From: Gephyromycinifex aptenodytis
GTDB taxonomy: Bacteria; Actinomycetota; Actinomycetes; Actinomycetales; Dermatophilaceae
Reading direction: 5' to 3'
DNA length: 64,000 bases
Assembly (NCBI RefSeq): GCF_012277275.1
Contig: NZ_CP051155.1
Span: 186,001 to 250,000 of the forward strand
Shown: one piece after another, positions 8,007 through 17,821 of the stretch
Position numbering within the stretch: the stretch's first letter is position 1
Layout: each line of letters starts with the position of its first letter
Position numbers and translations under genes: made by a program
Notes under the pieces: generated by a model
Database searches by the model: none
Seen by the model: only the letters and a program-made list of their open reading frames with translations
What the model was told of the DNA's origin: nothing

Positions 8007-10136
8007 ATGGCCCAGGCCAAAGGGCGCGCGGAGGCACCAGATACCTACACCGCCCGCCATCTTCAGGTTCTCGAAGGCCTGGAGGCTGTGCGCAAGCGCC
8101 CCGGGATGTACATCGGCTCCACCGACAGTCGCGGCCTCATGCACTGCATGTGGGAGATCATCGACAACGCCGTCGACGAAGCGCTGGCAGGTGAGGCGGA
8201 ACACATTGGCATCGTCTTGCATGCTGACGGGTCGGTCGAGGTCAAGGACGACGGTCGGGGTGTTCCGGTAGACGTCGAACCGCGTACCGGTCTGTCCGGG
8301 GTCGAAGTGGTTTTCACCAAGCTGCACGCCGGCGGCAAGTTCGGCGGCGGCTCCTACACCGCCTCGGGCGGTCTGCATGGCGTGGGCGCAAGCGTTGTCA
8401 ACGCACTGTCCGCTCGGCTGGATGTGGAAGTCGACCGTGGCGGAAAAACGCACCGCCTGCAGTTCCACCGGGGCGAGCCGGGTCGCTTCGAGGATGGGCC
8501 GCAAGGACCCTCACCCTCATCTCCTTTCACCCCGTTTGTGGACCGCGGCGAGCTTGACGTGGTGGGCAAGGTCAAGCGCGGGGTCACCGGGACCCGCATC
8601 CGGTATTGGGCCGATCCGCAGGTCTTCACCCGCGACGCCGAGTTCGTCTACACCGAACTGGTTTCCCGGCTGCGCCAGACGAGCTTCCTCATTCCGGGGT
8701 TGACGCTGATCGTCCGCGACGAGCGCGGCCTGCCGGGCACTCCGGGCCAGGGCGGCCCGCATGAAGAGAAGTTCTGCTACAGCGGAGGCATCGCCGAGTT
8801 CACCGAGTTCTTGGCCAGCGACCCACCGGTCACCGACGTGTGGCGGCTCAGCGGTGAAGGCACCTTCACCGAGACGGTGCCGGTGCTCGATGACCGCGGC
8901 CACATGAGCCCGCAAGAGGTGGAGCGTCGCTGCGGGGTGGACATCGCACTGCGCTGGGGGACCGGCTACGACACCTCGATCAGCACTTTCGTCAACATCA
9001 TCGCCACACCCAAGGGCGGAACCCATCTGGCCGGCTTCGAGCAATCGCTGCTGCGGGTGTTCCGCACCCAACTGGACGCCAACGCCCGACGCTTGAAGGT
9101 CGGCAACGACAAATTGGACAAGTCCGATGTGCTCGCCGGCTTGACCGCCGTGGTGACCGTTCGGCTGGCCGAGCCGCAGTTCGAGGGTCAGACCAAAGAG
9201 GTCCTGGGCACCTCGGCCGTCCGCCCGATCGTGGCGAAGGTGGTGGAGAAGGAACTGACGGCCCTGCTCACCTCAGCCAAGCGCGGTGAGAAACAGCAGG
9301 CCGCTGCGCTGCTGGAGAAGGTCGCAGCAGAGATGAAGACCCGCATCTCTGCCCGCCAGCACAAGGAGAACCAGCGCACGAAGAATGCGCTGGAGAGTTC
9401 CTCATTGCCCCCCAAGCTGTACGACTGCCGCAGCGCCGAGGTCGAGCGCACCGAGCTGTTCATCGTCGAGGGTGACAGTGCGATGGGGACGGCCAAAGCG
9501 GCGCGTCGCTCGGAGTTCCAGGCCCTGCTGCCGATCCGCGGCAAGATCCTCAACGTGCAGAAGGCCAGCGTGGCCGACATGTTGAAGAACGCCGAGTGCG
9601 CCGCGATCATCCAGGTGATCGGCGCCGGCTCGGGTCGCACCTTCGACCTGGACGCGGCCCGGTACGGCAAGGTCATCATCATGACCGACGCGGATGTCGA
9701 CGGCGCCCACATCCGCACGCTGCTGTTGACATTGTTCTTCCGGTACATGCGCCCGCTGGTCGAGGCCGGCCGGGTGTATGCGGCCGTTCCACCGCTGCAC
9801 CGCATCGAGATCCAGGGCGCGGGTGCACGCAAGAGTGAGCTCATCTACACCTACAGCGAAGCCCAGATGCGCACCACAGTCGCAGGGCTGCGCAAGAAGG
9901 GCCGCCGGATCAAGGAGCCGATGCAGCGCTACAAGGGTCTGGGGGAGATGGATGCCTCGCAGCTGCGGGAGACGACGATGGACCCCCGGTTGCGGACGTT
10001 GCGCCGGGTCACTCTGGCCGATGCCGAACGGGCGGGCCGTACTTTCGAGCTACTCATGGGCAGCGAGGTCGCGCCCCGAAAAGACTTCTTGGTGGATTCG
10101 GCGCACGCCCTGGATGCCGAACGCATCGACGCCTGA
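8007..10136 (+). CDS. parE: DNA topoisomerase IV subunit B (ParE; GyrB-like ATPase)
   Basis: 709 aa from the ATG behind GAAGAGAGGA; the frame is open 45 codons further up but that part has no family sequence. GHKL ATPase motifs: RKRPGMYIGSTDSRG, then EIIDNAVDEAL with the catalytic Glu, and GGLHGVGASVVNAL. The TOPRIM domain has EGDSAMGTAKAARRSEF and MTDADVDGAHIRTLLL. The C-terminus keeps RYKGLGEMDASQL. ParE rather than GyrB is favoured by AMGTAKAARRSEFQALLPIRGK in TOPRIM and by a GyrA-like subunit 24 kb away, the split arrangement known for parE/parC in streptomycetes. With ParC it would decatenate chromosomes. Confidence 0.93.
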   Translation: MAQAKGRAEAPDTYTARHLQVLEGLEAVRKRPGMYIGSTDSRGLMHCMWEIIDNAVDEALAGEAEHIGIVLHADGSVEVKDDGRGVPVDVEPRTGLSGVEVVFTKLHAGGKFGGGSYTASGGLHGVGASVVNALSARLDVEVDRGGKTHRLQFHRGEPGRFEDGPQGPSPSSPFTPFVDRGELDVVGKVKRGVTGTRIRYWADPQVFTRDAEFVYTELVSRLRQTSFLIPGLTLIVRDERGLPGTPGQGGPHEEKFCYSGGIAEFTEFLASDPPVTDVWRLSGEGTFTETVPVLDDRGHMSPQEVERRCGVDIALRWGTGYDTSISTFVNIIATPKGGTHLAGFEQSLLRVFRTQLDANARRLKVGNDKLDKSDVLAGLTAVVTVRLAEPQFEGQTKEVLGTSAVRPIVAKVVEKELTALLTSAKRGEKQQAAALLEKVAAEMKTRISARQHKENQRTKNALESSSLPPKLYDCRSAEVERTELFIVEGDSAMGTAKAARRSEFQALLPIRGKILNVQKASVADMLKNAECAAIIQVIGAGSGRTFDLDAARYGKVIIMTDADVDGAHIRTLLLTLFFRYMRPLVEAGRVYAAVPPLHRIEIQGAGARKSELIYTYSEAQMRTTVAGLRKKGRRIKEPMQRYKGLGEMDASQLRETTMDPRLRTLRRVTLADAERAGRTFELLMGSEVAPRKDFLVDSAHALDAERIDA

Positions 10137-10141
10137 GCCGC

Positions 10142-10183
10142 GCCTGGCCAGTGCGAGCAGAGCCGCTCTGCGCGGGCCCAGGC
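10142..10183. terminator. Nested hairpin between convergent parE and sucrase/ferredoxin genes
   Basis: GCCTGG (10142-10147) pairs with CCAGGC (10178-10183) and encloses a second stem, GCAGAG (10157-10162) with CTCTGC (10166-10171). It lies between two converging stops and could serve both strands. There is no T-run. Confidence 0.45.
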
Positions 10184-10215
10184 ACACCGGGAGAATGCTC
10201 AGCCTGCCAACAGCC

Positions 10216-11214
10216 TCAGGGCAGCGCCTCCACCAGCCAAGACACCGTCGGCACGGGTTCTGTCCCGCAGGAGTTGCGCCGCCATGTGCTCGCGTCGGTG
10301 CGTCGGCTCACGCGCAGCTGCCAGCAACGTCCGTCACGGTGGGTCACCTCGACCCGGCCCGGGTGGTCATCATCGGCGGGGGCCAGCAGCCGGGTGCTCA
10401 ACGCGGTGACGTCAGCCTCGCGGATTTGGGAGCGAACCCAGGCGTCGGCGGCTTGTTCGACCTGCGGCAGGTGCGCCAGTCCTCGAAGGTGCTGGGCGGT
10501 GTTGGCCTCCCCGGCAAGCAGCCCGTGCTGGGCTGCATCGATCGCCGCGATAGCCAACGGGGTGCTCAGCCGCCCCAAGGTCACCCCGCTGGGTAGCAGG
10601 ACTCCGGTGGGGGCGAAACGGTGACCGCCGGTGTGGGTGCACTCCCAGATCTGGTCGGGGCGCGAAGAGGCCGTCTCGAGAACGATGGGCCTGCCGACGA
10701 CGGCGCAGCAGGCGTCCCGTTTCGCGTTCGTGCACAACAGCAGCACCGAGGTCGACGTGCGGCTCAGACTGGGTAGCGCGTTCGTGGCCGGTTCGGGGTC
10801 ATCGCCGAGGAGGGTGTCGAAGGGCAGGTCCAGGAGCTGTTCGGGGGTCTCGATGGTGCCGGAGAGGAGCCACGGGCGCCCGCTCGGCATGCCACCGGCG
10901 ACGAAAACGGTGCGGGGCATCGGTTCGTTCTCCCGCTGCACCCGATGGCGTCCGGGGGAGCGGATGAGCAGGGCCCGGCCACCGGCGTCGGAACAACCGG
11001 CCTGCAGAGCCTTACCGATCTTGGGGTCGAGCTTGGACTCGACGAAGGCCAGCCGGCCCCACGACCCCGGTTGTTCCAGTGCGACCCAGAACTGAGACGG
11101 GGCCGCACTGCCCCAGGCAGCCTCGTGGGCTTCCTGCCACATCGCGGCACATGACTGCGGCGGAAGCTGCGGCCGGCGTGCCCGACGCGGGCGGTCTGCT
11201 CGATCCTGCGTCAT
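10216..11214 (-). CDS. Sucrase/ferredoxin-like family protein
   Basis: 332 aa. LLLCTNAKRDACCAVVGRP near residue 160 and WECTHTGGHRFAPTGVLLPSG near residues 188-208 are the hallmark Cys/His segments of the sucrase/ferredoxin-like (PF06999) thioredoxin-fold family, which can hold a [2Fe-2S] cluster. Enzymatic activity is not established for the family. ATG at 11214 and GTG at 11217 are adjacent and neither has a strong ribosome site. The gene begins just downstream of the SorC-family regulator's natural stop on the same strand (9-bp gap), so it may depend on that promoter. Confidence 0.85.
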   Translation of the reverse strand: MTQDRADRPRRARRPQLPPQSCAAMWQEAHEAAWGSAAPSQFWVALEQPGSWGRLAFVESKLDPKIGKALQAGCSDAGGRALLIRSPGRHRVQRENEPMPRTVFVAGGMPSGRPWLLSGTIETPEQLLDLPFDTLLGDDPEPATNALPSLSRTSTSVLLLCTNAKRDACCAVVGRPIVLETASSRPDQIWECTHTGGHRFAPTGVLLPSGVTLGRLSTPLAIAAIDAAQHGLLAGEANTAQHLRGLAHLPQVEQAADAWVRSQIREADVTALSTRLLAPADDDHPGRVEVTHRDGRCWQLRVSRRTDASTWRRNSCGTEPVPTVSWLVEALP

Positions 11215-11223
11215 CACGGCAGC

Positions 11224-12192
11224 CTATCCCCCGAAGCGGCGATGACCGTAGCGGGTCAGCAGAGTGCGCGCGGTGCGCACGTCGATGACCAGGTCGGTGA
11301 TGGCTCCCGCCCGCAGCGCCCCGGCCAGCGCCGCAACCTTGTTCAACCCGGTGACCACACCTACCCGGGTCGGAATCTGGGCCAACTAGGACGGAGTCGG
11401 GCCGCTGGCTCGGGCGTTGATGGCGATGTCGGCGTAGGTGCCGTCCTCGCGTAAGAACACGGTGCACACGTCACCGACTACGCGTTCGCGGATGAGTTCG
11501 GTGACATCTGCGCGAGTCAGATAGGCATCCGAGTACACGTGGGAGGGCAACTCGCCTTGAAAGGCGCCGACGCTGAAGACCGCGACATCCAGTGCCTCGT
11601 GCAGCTCCAGGACGCGTTGCACGGTGCGTTCGCGCCACAGCGCCGCCTTGGTTTCGGGAAAGTCGAAGAAGGCGGGGACCGGAAAGTAGTGAGCTGTGGC
11701 GTCGTAGGCGCGCGCCGCCTGGCCCAGGATGTCGCTGGTGTAGTCGATGCCGCTGGTGGTGATGTTGGCGGCACCGTTGAGTTGAACGACATGTACACCG
11801 CTGAGCTGGCGAGCCGGGAGCCGGTCTGCGACAGCGCTGATCGTTGTGCCCCAGGCCATGCCCAGAGCCGCGCCGTCGTGTAAGAGGCGACTGACCAAGT
11901 GACCAGCGACGCGTGCCACTGCGTCCAGGCGCGCCAGCGGTGTGGCCGTGTCGCGTACCGGCACGAGGTGGGCGACGACGCCGTACTCCTCGTTGAGCGC
12001 GTGGTGGATCGCGTTGTACGAGCGGTGGTCATTGTGCACGGTGATCTCCACCAGGCCGCTCTCGCGGGCGGCAGCGAGCATTCGCGACACGGTCGAGCGA
12101 GAGACGCCCAACCGCCGTGCGATGACCGCCATGGTCTCGTTCTGCACGTAGTAGCTCGTTGCCGCCTCGAGGATGACCTCACGTTCGTCCAC
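11224..12192 (-). pseudogene. SorC-family sugar-binding transcriptional regulator interrupted by in-frame TAG
   Basis: Divergent from glpD, so probably the local glycerol/polyol regulator. The helix-turn-helix is at residues 18-45 (MAVIARRLGVSRSTVSRMLA), followed by the effector-binding domain (GMAWGTTISAVADRL, VVQLNGA). Translation from GTG at 12192 stops at TAG (11386-11388) after 268 aa, ending ASGPTPS. The same frame continues with 53 codons that look like the conserved SorC C-terminus (RVGVVTGLNKVAALAGALRA, LVIDVRTARTLL) to a natural TAG at 11224. The full length would be 322 aa, normal for the family. One change, probably CAG to TAG, explains it. A TGA two codons above fixes the GTG start. 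Either a recent pseudogene, a truncated active protein or a sequence error. Confidence 0.85.
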
Positions 12193-12208
12193 AGTTCACG
12201 ACTGTAGC

Positions 12209-12222
12209 TGCACGAATGTGCA
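12209..12222. promoter_or_regulatory. Candidate operator between the SorC regulator and glpD
   Basis: TGCAC-GAAT-GTGCA is a perfect inverted repeat in the 154-bp divergent interval, 16 bp upstream of the regulator start and 125 bp from glpD. Its size and TGCA ends resemble known SorC/DeoR-type operators. Assignment to this regulator is inferred from position. Confidence 0.45.
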
Positions 12223-12346
12223 AACGCTTTGATCATGTGGTCACACGGCTCATGGTGTGGGAGACGACGACATCACGTCGCTTGAGAGGCGCTGAGGCCT
12301 CGGCTGTCGCCGATGCACCGGCCCCACCAGTCGTGAGGAGAGTTCC

Positions 12347-14080
12347 GTGGCACGCACATGCCTGAACAGCGCCCAGCGTGAGGGCGCACTTGCCCAGCTG
12401 CAGAAGGAGAAGGTCGACCTGCTCGTGGTCGGGGGAGGCGTCACCGGCGCCGGTATCGCTCTGGATGCGGCGACCCGGGGTCTGCGGGTGGGGATCGTCG
12501 AAGCGCAGGACTGGGCCGGAGGCACCTCACAGTGGTCGAGCAAACTCGTCCACGGCGGGCTGCGCTACCTCTACCAGTTCAACTTCGCGCTCGTGGCCGA
12601 GGCGCTGAAGGAGCGTGGGCTGCTGCTGACCCGCACCGCCCCGCACCTGGTCAAGGCGCAGCCGTTCCTGTGGCCGTTGAAGATGCCGGTCGTGGAGCGC
12701 TCTTACAGTGCGGTGGGTGTGGGCATGTACGACATGCTCGCCCAGTTCGGCGGCGGCGGGCACAACGCCGTTCCCCGTCAGAAGCACTACACCAAGGAGG
12801 GCGCGAAGGAACTCTTCCCCGGCATCCGTGACGACGCTCTCATCGGAGCCATCCGTTTCTACGACGCTCGCGTCGACGACGCCCGGCTGGTCATCGACCT
12901 GGTTCGCACGGCCGTCGGGTACGGAGCCTTGGCCGTCAGTCGAGCCCAGGTGACCGGTTACCTCAAGGACGGCTCGCGAGTGGTCGGCGCGCACATCAAA
13001 GACCTGGAGACCGGTCGTGAATTGCAGGTGCAGGCCGACTACGTCATCAACGCAACCGGGGTCTGGACCGAACGCACCCAGGACCTGGCCACCGCCGACG
13101 GGGGACTACGGGTGCTGGCCAGCAAGGGCATCCACATCGTCGTGCCCAAGGACCGGATCCAGGGACAGGCCGGAATCTTCCTGCGTACCGAGAAGTCGGT
13201 GCTGTTCATCATCCCGTGGGAGCGGTATTGGGTCATCGGCACCACCGACACCGAATGGACCCAGGACCTCGCCCATCCCGTGACCACCGCGGCTGACATC
13301 GACTACGTCCTAGAACACGCGAACAGTGTTCTGGCCAACCCGCTGACCCGTGAGGACATCATCGGCACCTACGCCGGGCTTCGACCGTTGCTGCAGCCCA
13401 AAACCAAGGGGGAGGACTCCTCGGCCAAGGTCTCCCGGGAGCACACCGTGGCCGAAGTCACCCCCGGTCTGGCGGCCATCGCCGGCGGCAAGCTCACCAC
13501 CTATCGCGTCATGGCCCAGGACGCCGTCGATTTCGCCCTCACCCAGCGGGGTGGGCCTCGCGCGCTGGAGGAGCACCCCTGCATCACCGAGACGGTGCCG
13601 CTGGTCGGTGGGGCTGGCTACGCGGCCTGGCAGACCCAGAAGGAGCGGGTGGCCGCTGACGAAGGATGGAGCCCACAGCGGGTTCAACACCTGCTGGACC
13701 GCTACGGCGACGAACTGCCCGTCATCATCGACCTGATTGCTGAGAACCCTGACCTGGGTGCGCCCCTGGCGGCCGAACCGGCCTACCTGCGCGCCGAGGT
13801 GGCCTTCGCCATCACCCACGAGGGAGCCCTACACGTCGACGACATCCTGCGTAAGCGGGTGCGCCTGGACTACGAGCACCGTGACCGCGGCCGCTCGGCA
13901 CTGCCGGAGATCGTCGACATCGCGGCGCCGCTGCTCGGCTGGGATGAGACCCAGCGCGAAGCCGAGATCCGCAGCTACTCCGATCGAGTGGCCGCCGAAG
14001 CCGCCGCCGAACAGACCAGCACCGACGAGCAGGCGGTGCGCGCTCGACTGGGAGTGCCCGATCTGGTCCCCATGGCCTGA
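12347..14080 (+). CDS. glpD: Glycerol-3-phosphate dehydrogenase (FAD-dependent)
   Basis: 577 aa, GTG start behind GAGGAGAG. It oxidises sn-glycerol 3-phosphate to dihydroxyacetone phosphate, passing electrons to the quinone pool at the membrane. The FAD-binding dinucleotide fold is VVGGGVTGAGIALDAATRG (about residues 27-45). Family motifs WAGGTSQWSSKLVHGGLRYL near residue 60 and IPWERYWVIGTTDTEW near residue 290 are present, as is the C-terminal DAO_C domain. First gene of the glpD-glpF-glpK operon. Confidence 0.96.
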   Translation: MARTCLNSAQREGALAQLQKEKVDLLVVGGGVTGAGIALDAATRGLRVGIVEAQDWAGGTSQWSSKLVHGGLRYLYQFNFALVAEALKERGLLLTRTAPHLVKAQPFLWPLKMPVVERSYSAVGVGMYDMLAQFGGGGHNAVPRQKHYTKEGAKELFPGIRDDALIGAIRFYDARVDDARLVIDLVRTAVGYGALAVSRAQVTGYLKDGSRVVGAHIKDLETGRELQVQADYVINATGVWTERTQDLATADGGLRVLASKGIHIVVPKDRIQGQAGIFLRTEKSVLFIIPWERYWVIGTTDTEWTQDLAHPVTTAADIDYVLEHANSVLANPLTREDIIGTYAGLRPLLQPKTKGEDSSAKVSREHTVAEVTPGLAAIAGGKLTTYRVMAQDAVDFALTQRGGPRALEEHPCITETVPLVGGAGYAAWQTQKERVAADEGWSPQRVQHLLDRYGDELPVIIDLIAENPDLGAPLAAEPAYLRAEVAFAITHEGALHVDDILRKRVRLDYEHRDRGRSALPEIVDIAAPLLGWDETQREAEIRSYSDRVAAEAAAEQTSTDEQAVRARLGVPDLVPMA

Positions 14081-14248
14081 AAGGCGCTGTGGGTAACCGC
14101 GGGCCACCTCTATCCTGCAGCGAGCCCCGGGGCGTGGCTGGTTTCCCAGCGGCGTCCCGTCTCCCACCTGCGCACCACCCTGTGAAACCCCGCCGGCGCG
14201 GCCGCCGGCCCCTGCCCAAGCCAAACACAACGATGTGTCAGGAGTCCC

Positions 14249-15001
14249 ATGTCCATTCTTGCCGGTGCCGCGACGGTGCCATTGATCCACGTGTTCTTCT
14301 CAGAGGTTCTCGGGACCGCGATCCTGCTACTGCTGGGTGTGGGTGTGGTCGCCGGCGTCGTGCTGCCGAAGACGAAAGCGACCGGCGCCGGCTGGATCGT
14401 CATCACCTTCGGTTGGGGCCTGGGTGTCTTCGCCGGTGTCTACGCCGCCTACCGTTCCGGTGGTCACCTCAACCCGGCGGTCACCTTGGGCCTGCTCGCC
14501 AGCGGAGCCCAGGAATACGCCCCTGGGGTGGCCGTCAACCTGGCTTCGACGCTCACCTACGTGGCTGGCGAGATGTTGGGTGGATTCCTCGGGGCGGTAG
14601 GCGCCTACCTGTCCTACAAGCGGCACTTCGACCAGGAGGCTCCGGCAGCGGACAAGCTGGCCATCTTCTGCACCGCCCCGGAGATCCGTTCCTTCGGCTG
14701 GAACCTGGTGACCGAGATCATTGCCACGTTCGTGCTGGTCTACGTCATCATCAGGTTCGGTAATACGCCTACCGAGTTGGGTCCGCTCGCCGCAGCCTTG
14801 CTCGTGGTCGGCCTCGGTCTCTCCCTGGGTGGCCCGACCGGGTACGCCATCAACCCGGCCCGCGACCTCGGCCCACGCATCGCGCACGCTGTCCTTCCCA
14901 TTCCAGGTAAGGGCGGCAACGATTGGTCCTACGCCTGGGTGCCGGTCGTCGGCCCGATCATCGGCGGGGTGCTGGCGGGCTTGCTCGCCACCGCCTTCTG
15001 A
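14249..15001 (+). CDS. glpF: Glycerol facilitator (aquaglyceroporin, MIP family)
   Basis: 250 aa with about six membrane segments and two half-helix pore motifs: GGHLNPAVTL (Asn75) and AINPARDLGPR (Asn202). The Asp after the second NPAR, at position 206, is the residue typical of glycerol-conducting rather than water-selective channels. It lets glycerol diffuse in so that GlpK can trap it. AGGAGT lies upstream of the ATG. It lies 168 bp after glpD and 101 bp before glpK. Confidence 0.94.
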   Translation: MSILAGAATVPLIHVFFSEVLGTAILLLLGVGVVAGVVLPKTKATGAGWIVITFGWGLGVFAGVYAAYRSGGHLNPAVTLGLLASGAQEYAPGVAVNLASTLTYVAGEMLGGFLGAVGAYLSYKRHFDQEAPAADKLAIFCTAPEIRSFGWNLVTEIIATFVLVYVIIRFGNTPTELGPLAAALLVVGLGLSLGGPTGYAINPARDLGPRIAHAVLPIPGKGGNDWSYAWVPVVGPIIGGVLAGLLATAF

Positions 15002-15102
15002 GACCACATCCGCACCGACTCCCATAAGACACAGCTCACACATAACGGCACCGAGTGCCAAGGTGGCATTGGTAGCCGACACAACGACGTGAAAGGCGCG
15101 AC

Positions 15103-16647
15103 ATGAGCCCCAACACCGCATCCGAGAAGAAGTACGTGCTCGCCATCGACCAGGGCACCACGAGTTCGCGGGCGATCCTGTTCGACCACTCCGGCGGAAT
15201 TGTCTCCACCGGGCAACTGGAGCACGAACAGATCTTTCCCAAGGCCGGCTGGGTGGAGCACGACCCGATGCAGATCTGGCGTAACGTGCGCGAAGCGGTT
15301 GGTCAGGCGTTGAGCCGCGCCGAGGTCAACCGCCATGAAATCGCTGCCGTCGGCATCACCAACCAGCGTGAGACAGCGGTCGTGTGGGACAAGAACACCG
15401 GAGAACCGGTCTACAACGCCATCGTCTGGCAGGACACCCGCACGAAGAAGATCTGCGCGGAGTTGGCCGGTCAGGACGGCGACGACAAGTACAAGGACAT
15501 CTGCGGGCTGCCGCTGGCGACCTACTTCTCGGGACCGAAGGTCACCTGGATCCTGGACAACGTCGAGGGAGCCCGGGAGCGGGCAGAAGCAGGCGACCTG
15601 CTGTTCGGCACCACGGATTCCTGGGTGCTGTGGAACATGACTGGCGGCGCGAACGGGGGCGTGCACGTCACCGACGTGACGAACGCCTCCCGCACGATGC
15701 TGATGGACGTCCGTTCGCTGACCTGGGATGAGAGCATCTGCGCCGACATGCGCATCCCCGTCTCGATGCTGCCCGAGATCAAGTCCTCCTCCGAGGTGTA
15801 CGGGCACGGTCGCAAGCAGGGCCTACTTATCGACACTCCGATCGCCGGCATCCTCGGCGATCAGCAGGCGGCCACTTTCGGCCAGGCCTGCTTCAGCAAG
15901 GGCATGGCTAAGAACACCTACGGCACCGGCAACTTCATGCTCATCAACACCGGCACCGACGCGGTGACCAGCGAGCACGGTCTGCTCACCACGGTCTGCT
16001 ACAAGATCGGGGACGCCGAGACGGTCTACGCCCTGGAAGGTTCGATCGCGGTCACCGGTTCGCTCATCCAATGGTTGCGCGACCACGTCGGCCTCATCAA
16101 AGAAGCGGCCGATATTGAAAAGCTTGCGGGCACAGTCGAAGACAACGGGGGCGCCTACTTCGTACCGGCGTTCTCAGGTCTGTTCGCCCCGCACTGGCGT
16201 TCGGATGCCCGGGGCGCCTTGGTCGGGCTGACCCGCTACGTGAACAAGGGGCACATCGCCAGGGCTGCCCTGGAAGCAGCAGCCTTCCAGACCCGGGAGG
16301 TCATGGATGCGATGATCGCCGACGCCGCCAGCCGCGACGTGGAACTGACCGAGCTCAAGGTCGACGGCGGGATGACTGCGAACGAGACGCTCATGCAGTT
16401 CCAGGCCGACATCCTCGGGGTTCCCGTCATCCGCCCGAAGGTTGCTGAGACAACGGCGCTCGGTGCCGCGTATGCAGCCGGCATCGCCGTCGGTTTCTGG
16501 AATGGCGAACAGGACGTCATCGACAACTGGGCCGAGGACAAGCGGTGGGAACCGCAGATGGAGGAGGCAGAGCGCGAGCGTCTGCTGCGTAACTGGAAGA
16601 AGGCTGTCACCAAGACCCTCGACTGGGTGGACGACGACGTGGAGTGA
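15103..16647 (+). CDS. glpK: Glycerol kinase
   Basis: 514 aa, ATG start behind GAAAGGCG. FGGY carbohydrate kinase: the N-terminal phosphate-binding loop is [15 protein letters not shown], followed by [11 protein letters not shown], the substrate region [13 protein letters not shown], and the second FGGY domain with [24 protein letters not shown] and [20 protein letters not shown]. It phosphorylates imported glycerol to glycerol 3-phosphate, the substrate of GlpD two genes earlier. The gene is complete and of usual length. Confidence 0.97.
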   Translation: MSPNTASEKKYVLAIDQGTTSSRAILFDHSGGIVSTGQLEHEQIFPKAGWVEHDPMQIWRNVREAVGQALSRAEVNRHEIAAVGITNQRETAVVWDKNTGEPVYNAIVWQDTRTKKICAELAGQDGDDKYKDICGLPLATYFSGPKVTWILDNVEGARERAEAGDLLFGTTDSWVLWNMTGGANGGVHVTDVTNASRTMLMDVRSLTWDESICADMRIPVSMLPEIKSSSEVYGHGRKQGLLIDTPIAGILGDQQAATFGQACFSKGMAKNTYGTGNFMLINTGTDAVTSEHGLLTTVCYKIGDAETVYALEGSIAVTGSLIQWLRDHVGLIKEAADIEKLAGTVEDNGGAYFVPAFSGLFAPHWRSDARGALVGLTRYVNKGHIARAALEAAAFQTREVMDAMIADAASRDVELTELKVDGGMTANETLMQFQADILGVPVIRPKVAETTALGAAYAAGIAVGFWNGEQDVIDNWAEDKRWEPQMEEAERERLLRNWKKAVTKTLDWVDDDVE

Positions 16648-16661
16648 GCACGGGGATTGTT

Positions 16662-16702
16662 ACTGCAGCGCGGGCCGGTTGGGGCCCGCGCTGCAGTCTT
16701 TT
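16662..16702 (+). terminator. Terminator of the glp operon
   Basis: A perfect 15-bp stem (16662-16676 with 16683-16697; the arm starts ACTGCAGCGCGGGCC) with a 6-nt loop and CTTTTC after it. It lies 15 bp past the glpK stop and closes the glycerol operon. Confidence 0.85.
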
Positions 16703-16780
16703 CGGTGCAATGGCGTTCCGGTTACCGCCCCCGGCCTGCCCTACGGGTGGGCCGATTGAGTCCGGATCGGCGCCACGATC

Positions 16781-16803
16781 GTTATGAATCCGGATTCGAG
16801 TTT
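16781..16803. promoter_or_regulatory. Operator site A of a predicted TetR regulon (upstream of PTE-like gene)
   Basis: GTTATGAA-N6-TTCGAGT, containing the perfect 13-base core palindrome TGAATCCGGATTC with its next base G instead of A. It matches site B (20274-20294) and site C (23364-23384) at ATGAA and TTC(A/G)AGT with the same 6-bp spacing. It lies 42 bp before the phosphotriesterase-like start, a position suited to repression. Confidence 0.6.
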
Positions 16804-16844
16804 GGGTTAGGCTTGCCACCTTCAGACTCGAAGGAGAGATCTTG

Positions 16845-17807
16845 ATGGTGGCTGTTCCGACTGTGACCGGGAGCGTTGACTCCGCCGAACTGGGCCGCGT
16901 TCTAGCCCACGAGCACCTGTTCGTCCTGGGCGAGGAATATCGCCAGAACTACGCAGACGATTGGGACGAGGACGTCAAGGTCGCCGAAGCCGTCGTCGAG
17001 CTGACCGATCTCAAGAACCTGGGTATCGACACGATCCTGGACCCCACGGTCCTGGGTCTGGGCCGGTATCTGCCTCGTGTGCAGCGCGTGGCCGAACAGG
17101 TCGAACTCAACATCGTCGTCGCGACCGGGCTGTACACCTACAACGAGATCCCGTTCCAGTTCCACTACACCGGCCCGGGTTTGCTCTTCGATGTCCCCGA
17201 GCCGCTTACCGAGCTCTTCCTGAAAGACCTGCGTGAGGGTATCGCCGATACCGGCGTGCGGGCAGCCTTCCTCAAATGCGCTATCGAAGAGCCAGGCCTC
17301 ACTCCCGGGGTCGAGCGGGCCATGCGTGCGGTCGGGGCCGCGAGCAGCGACAGCGGTGTCCCGATCACCGTGCACACCAACCCGCACACCCGCTCCGGCC
17401 TGGTCGCCCAGCGCGTCCTGGCCGAAGAAGGCGTCGACCTGAGCAAGGTCGTCATCGGGCATAGTGGCGACACCACCGACGCGGACTACCTGTGCGAGCT
17501 CGCCGACGCGGGCTCCTACCTCGGCATGGACCGGTTCGGGCTCGATGTTCTCCTGCCCTTCGAACAGCGGGTCGCCACCGTGCTGGAGATGTTGCGCCGC
17601 GGTTACGCCGAGCGCATGGTCCTCGCCCATGACGCTGCGTGTTTCATCGACTGGTTCGATCCGCAGGCCAAGCAGGTTGCCGTGCCCAAGTGGAACTTCC
17701 GGCATATCAGTGAGGACGTCATCCCGGCGCTGCTCGAAGGGGGAGCCAGCGAGGACGACATCGACACGATGCTGGTGAAGAACCCTCGGGCCTACTTCGG
17801 CGGCTGA
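16845..17807 (+). CDS. Phosphotriesterase-related (PTE-like) metal-dependent hydrolase
   Basis: 320 aa from the ATG behind AAGGAGAG. A TIM-barrel amidohydrolase with all expected metal ligands: HEH (His22 and His24), the lysine usually carboxylated (Lys145 in AAFLKCAIEE), His178 (VHTNPHT), His207 (VIGHSGD) and Asp264 (LAHDAACF). Relatives hydrolyse lactones, aryl esters or phosphotriesters. Given the neighbouring acyl-CoA genes, a lactonase or esterase role is more likely than organophosphate detoxification, but that is inference. It is the first gene behind operator site A and precedes the TetR gene. Confidence 0.88.
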   Translation: MVAVPTVTGSVDSAELGRVLAHEHLFVLGEEYRQNYADDWDEDVKVAEAVVELTDLKNLGIDTILDPTVLGLGRYLPRVQRVAEQVELNIVVATGLYTYNEIPFQFHYTGPGLLFDVPEPLTELFLKDLREGIADTGVRAAFLKCAIEEPGLTPGVERAMRAVGAASSDSGVPITVHTNPHTRSGLVAQRVLAEEGVDLSKVVIGHSGDTTDADYLCELADAGSYLGMDRFGLDVLLPFEQRVATVLEMLRRGYAERMVLAHDAACFIDWFDPQAKQVAVPKWNFRHISEDVIPALLEGGASEDDIDTMLVKNPRAYFGG

Positions 17808-17821
17808 GCGGCGCGGCTGAG

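Noticed and set aside
16755-16769. A further TetR-type half site (TTGAGTCCGGATCGG)
   Set aside because: Only one arm resembles sites A-C; the second arm is missing.
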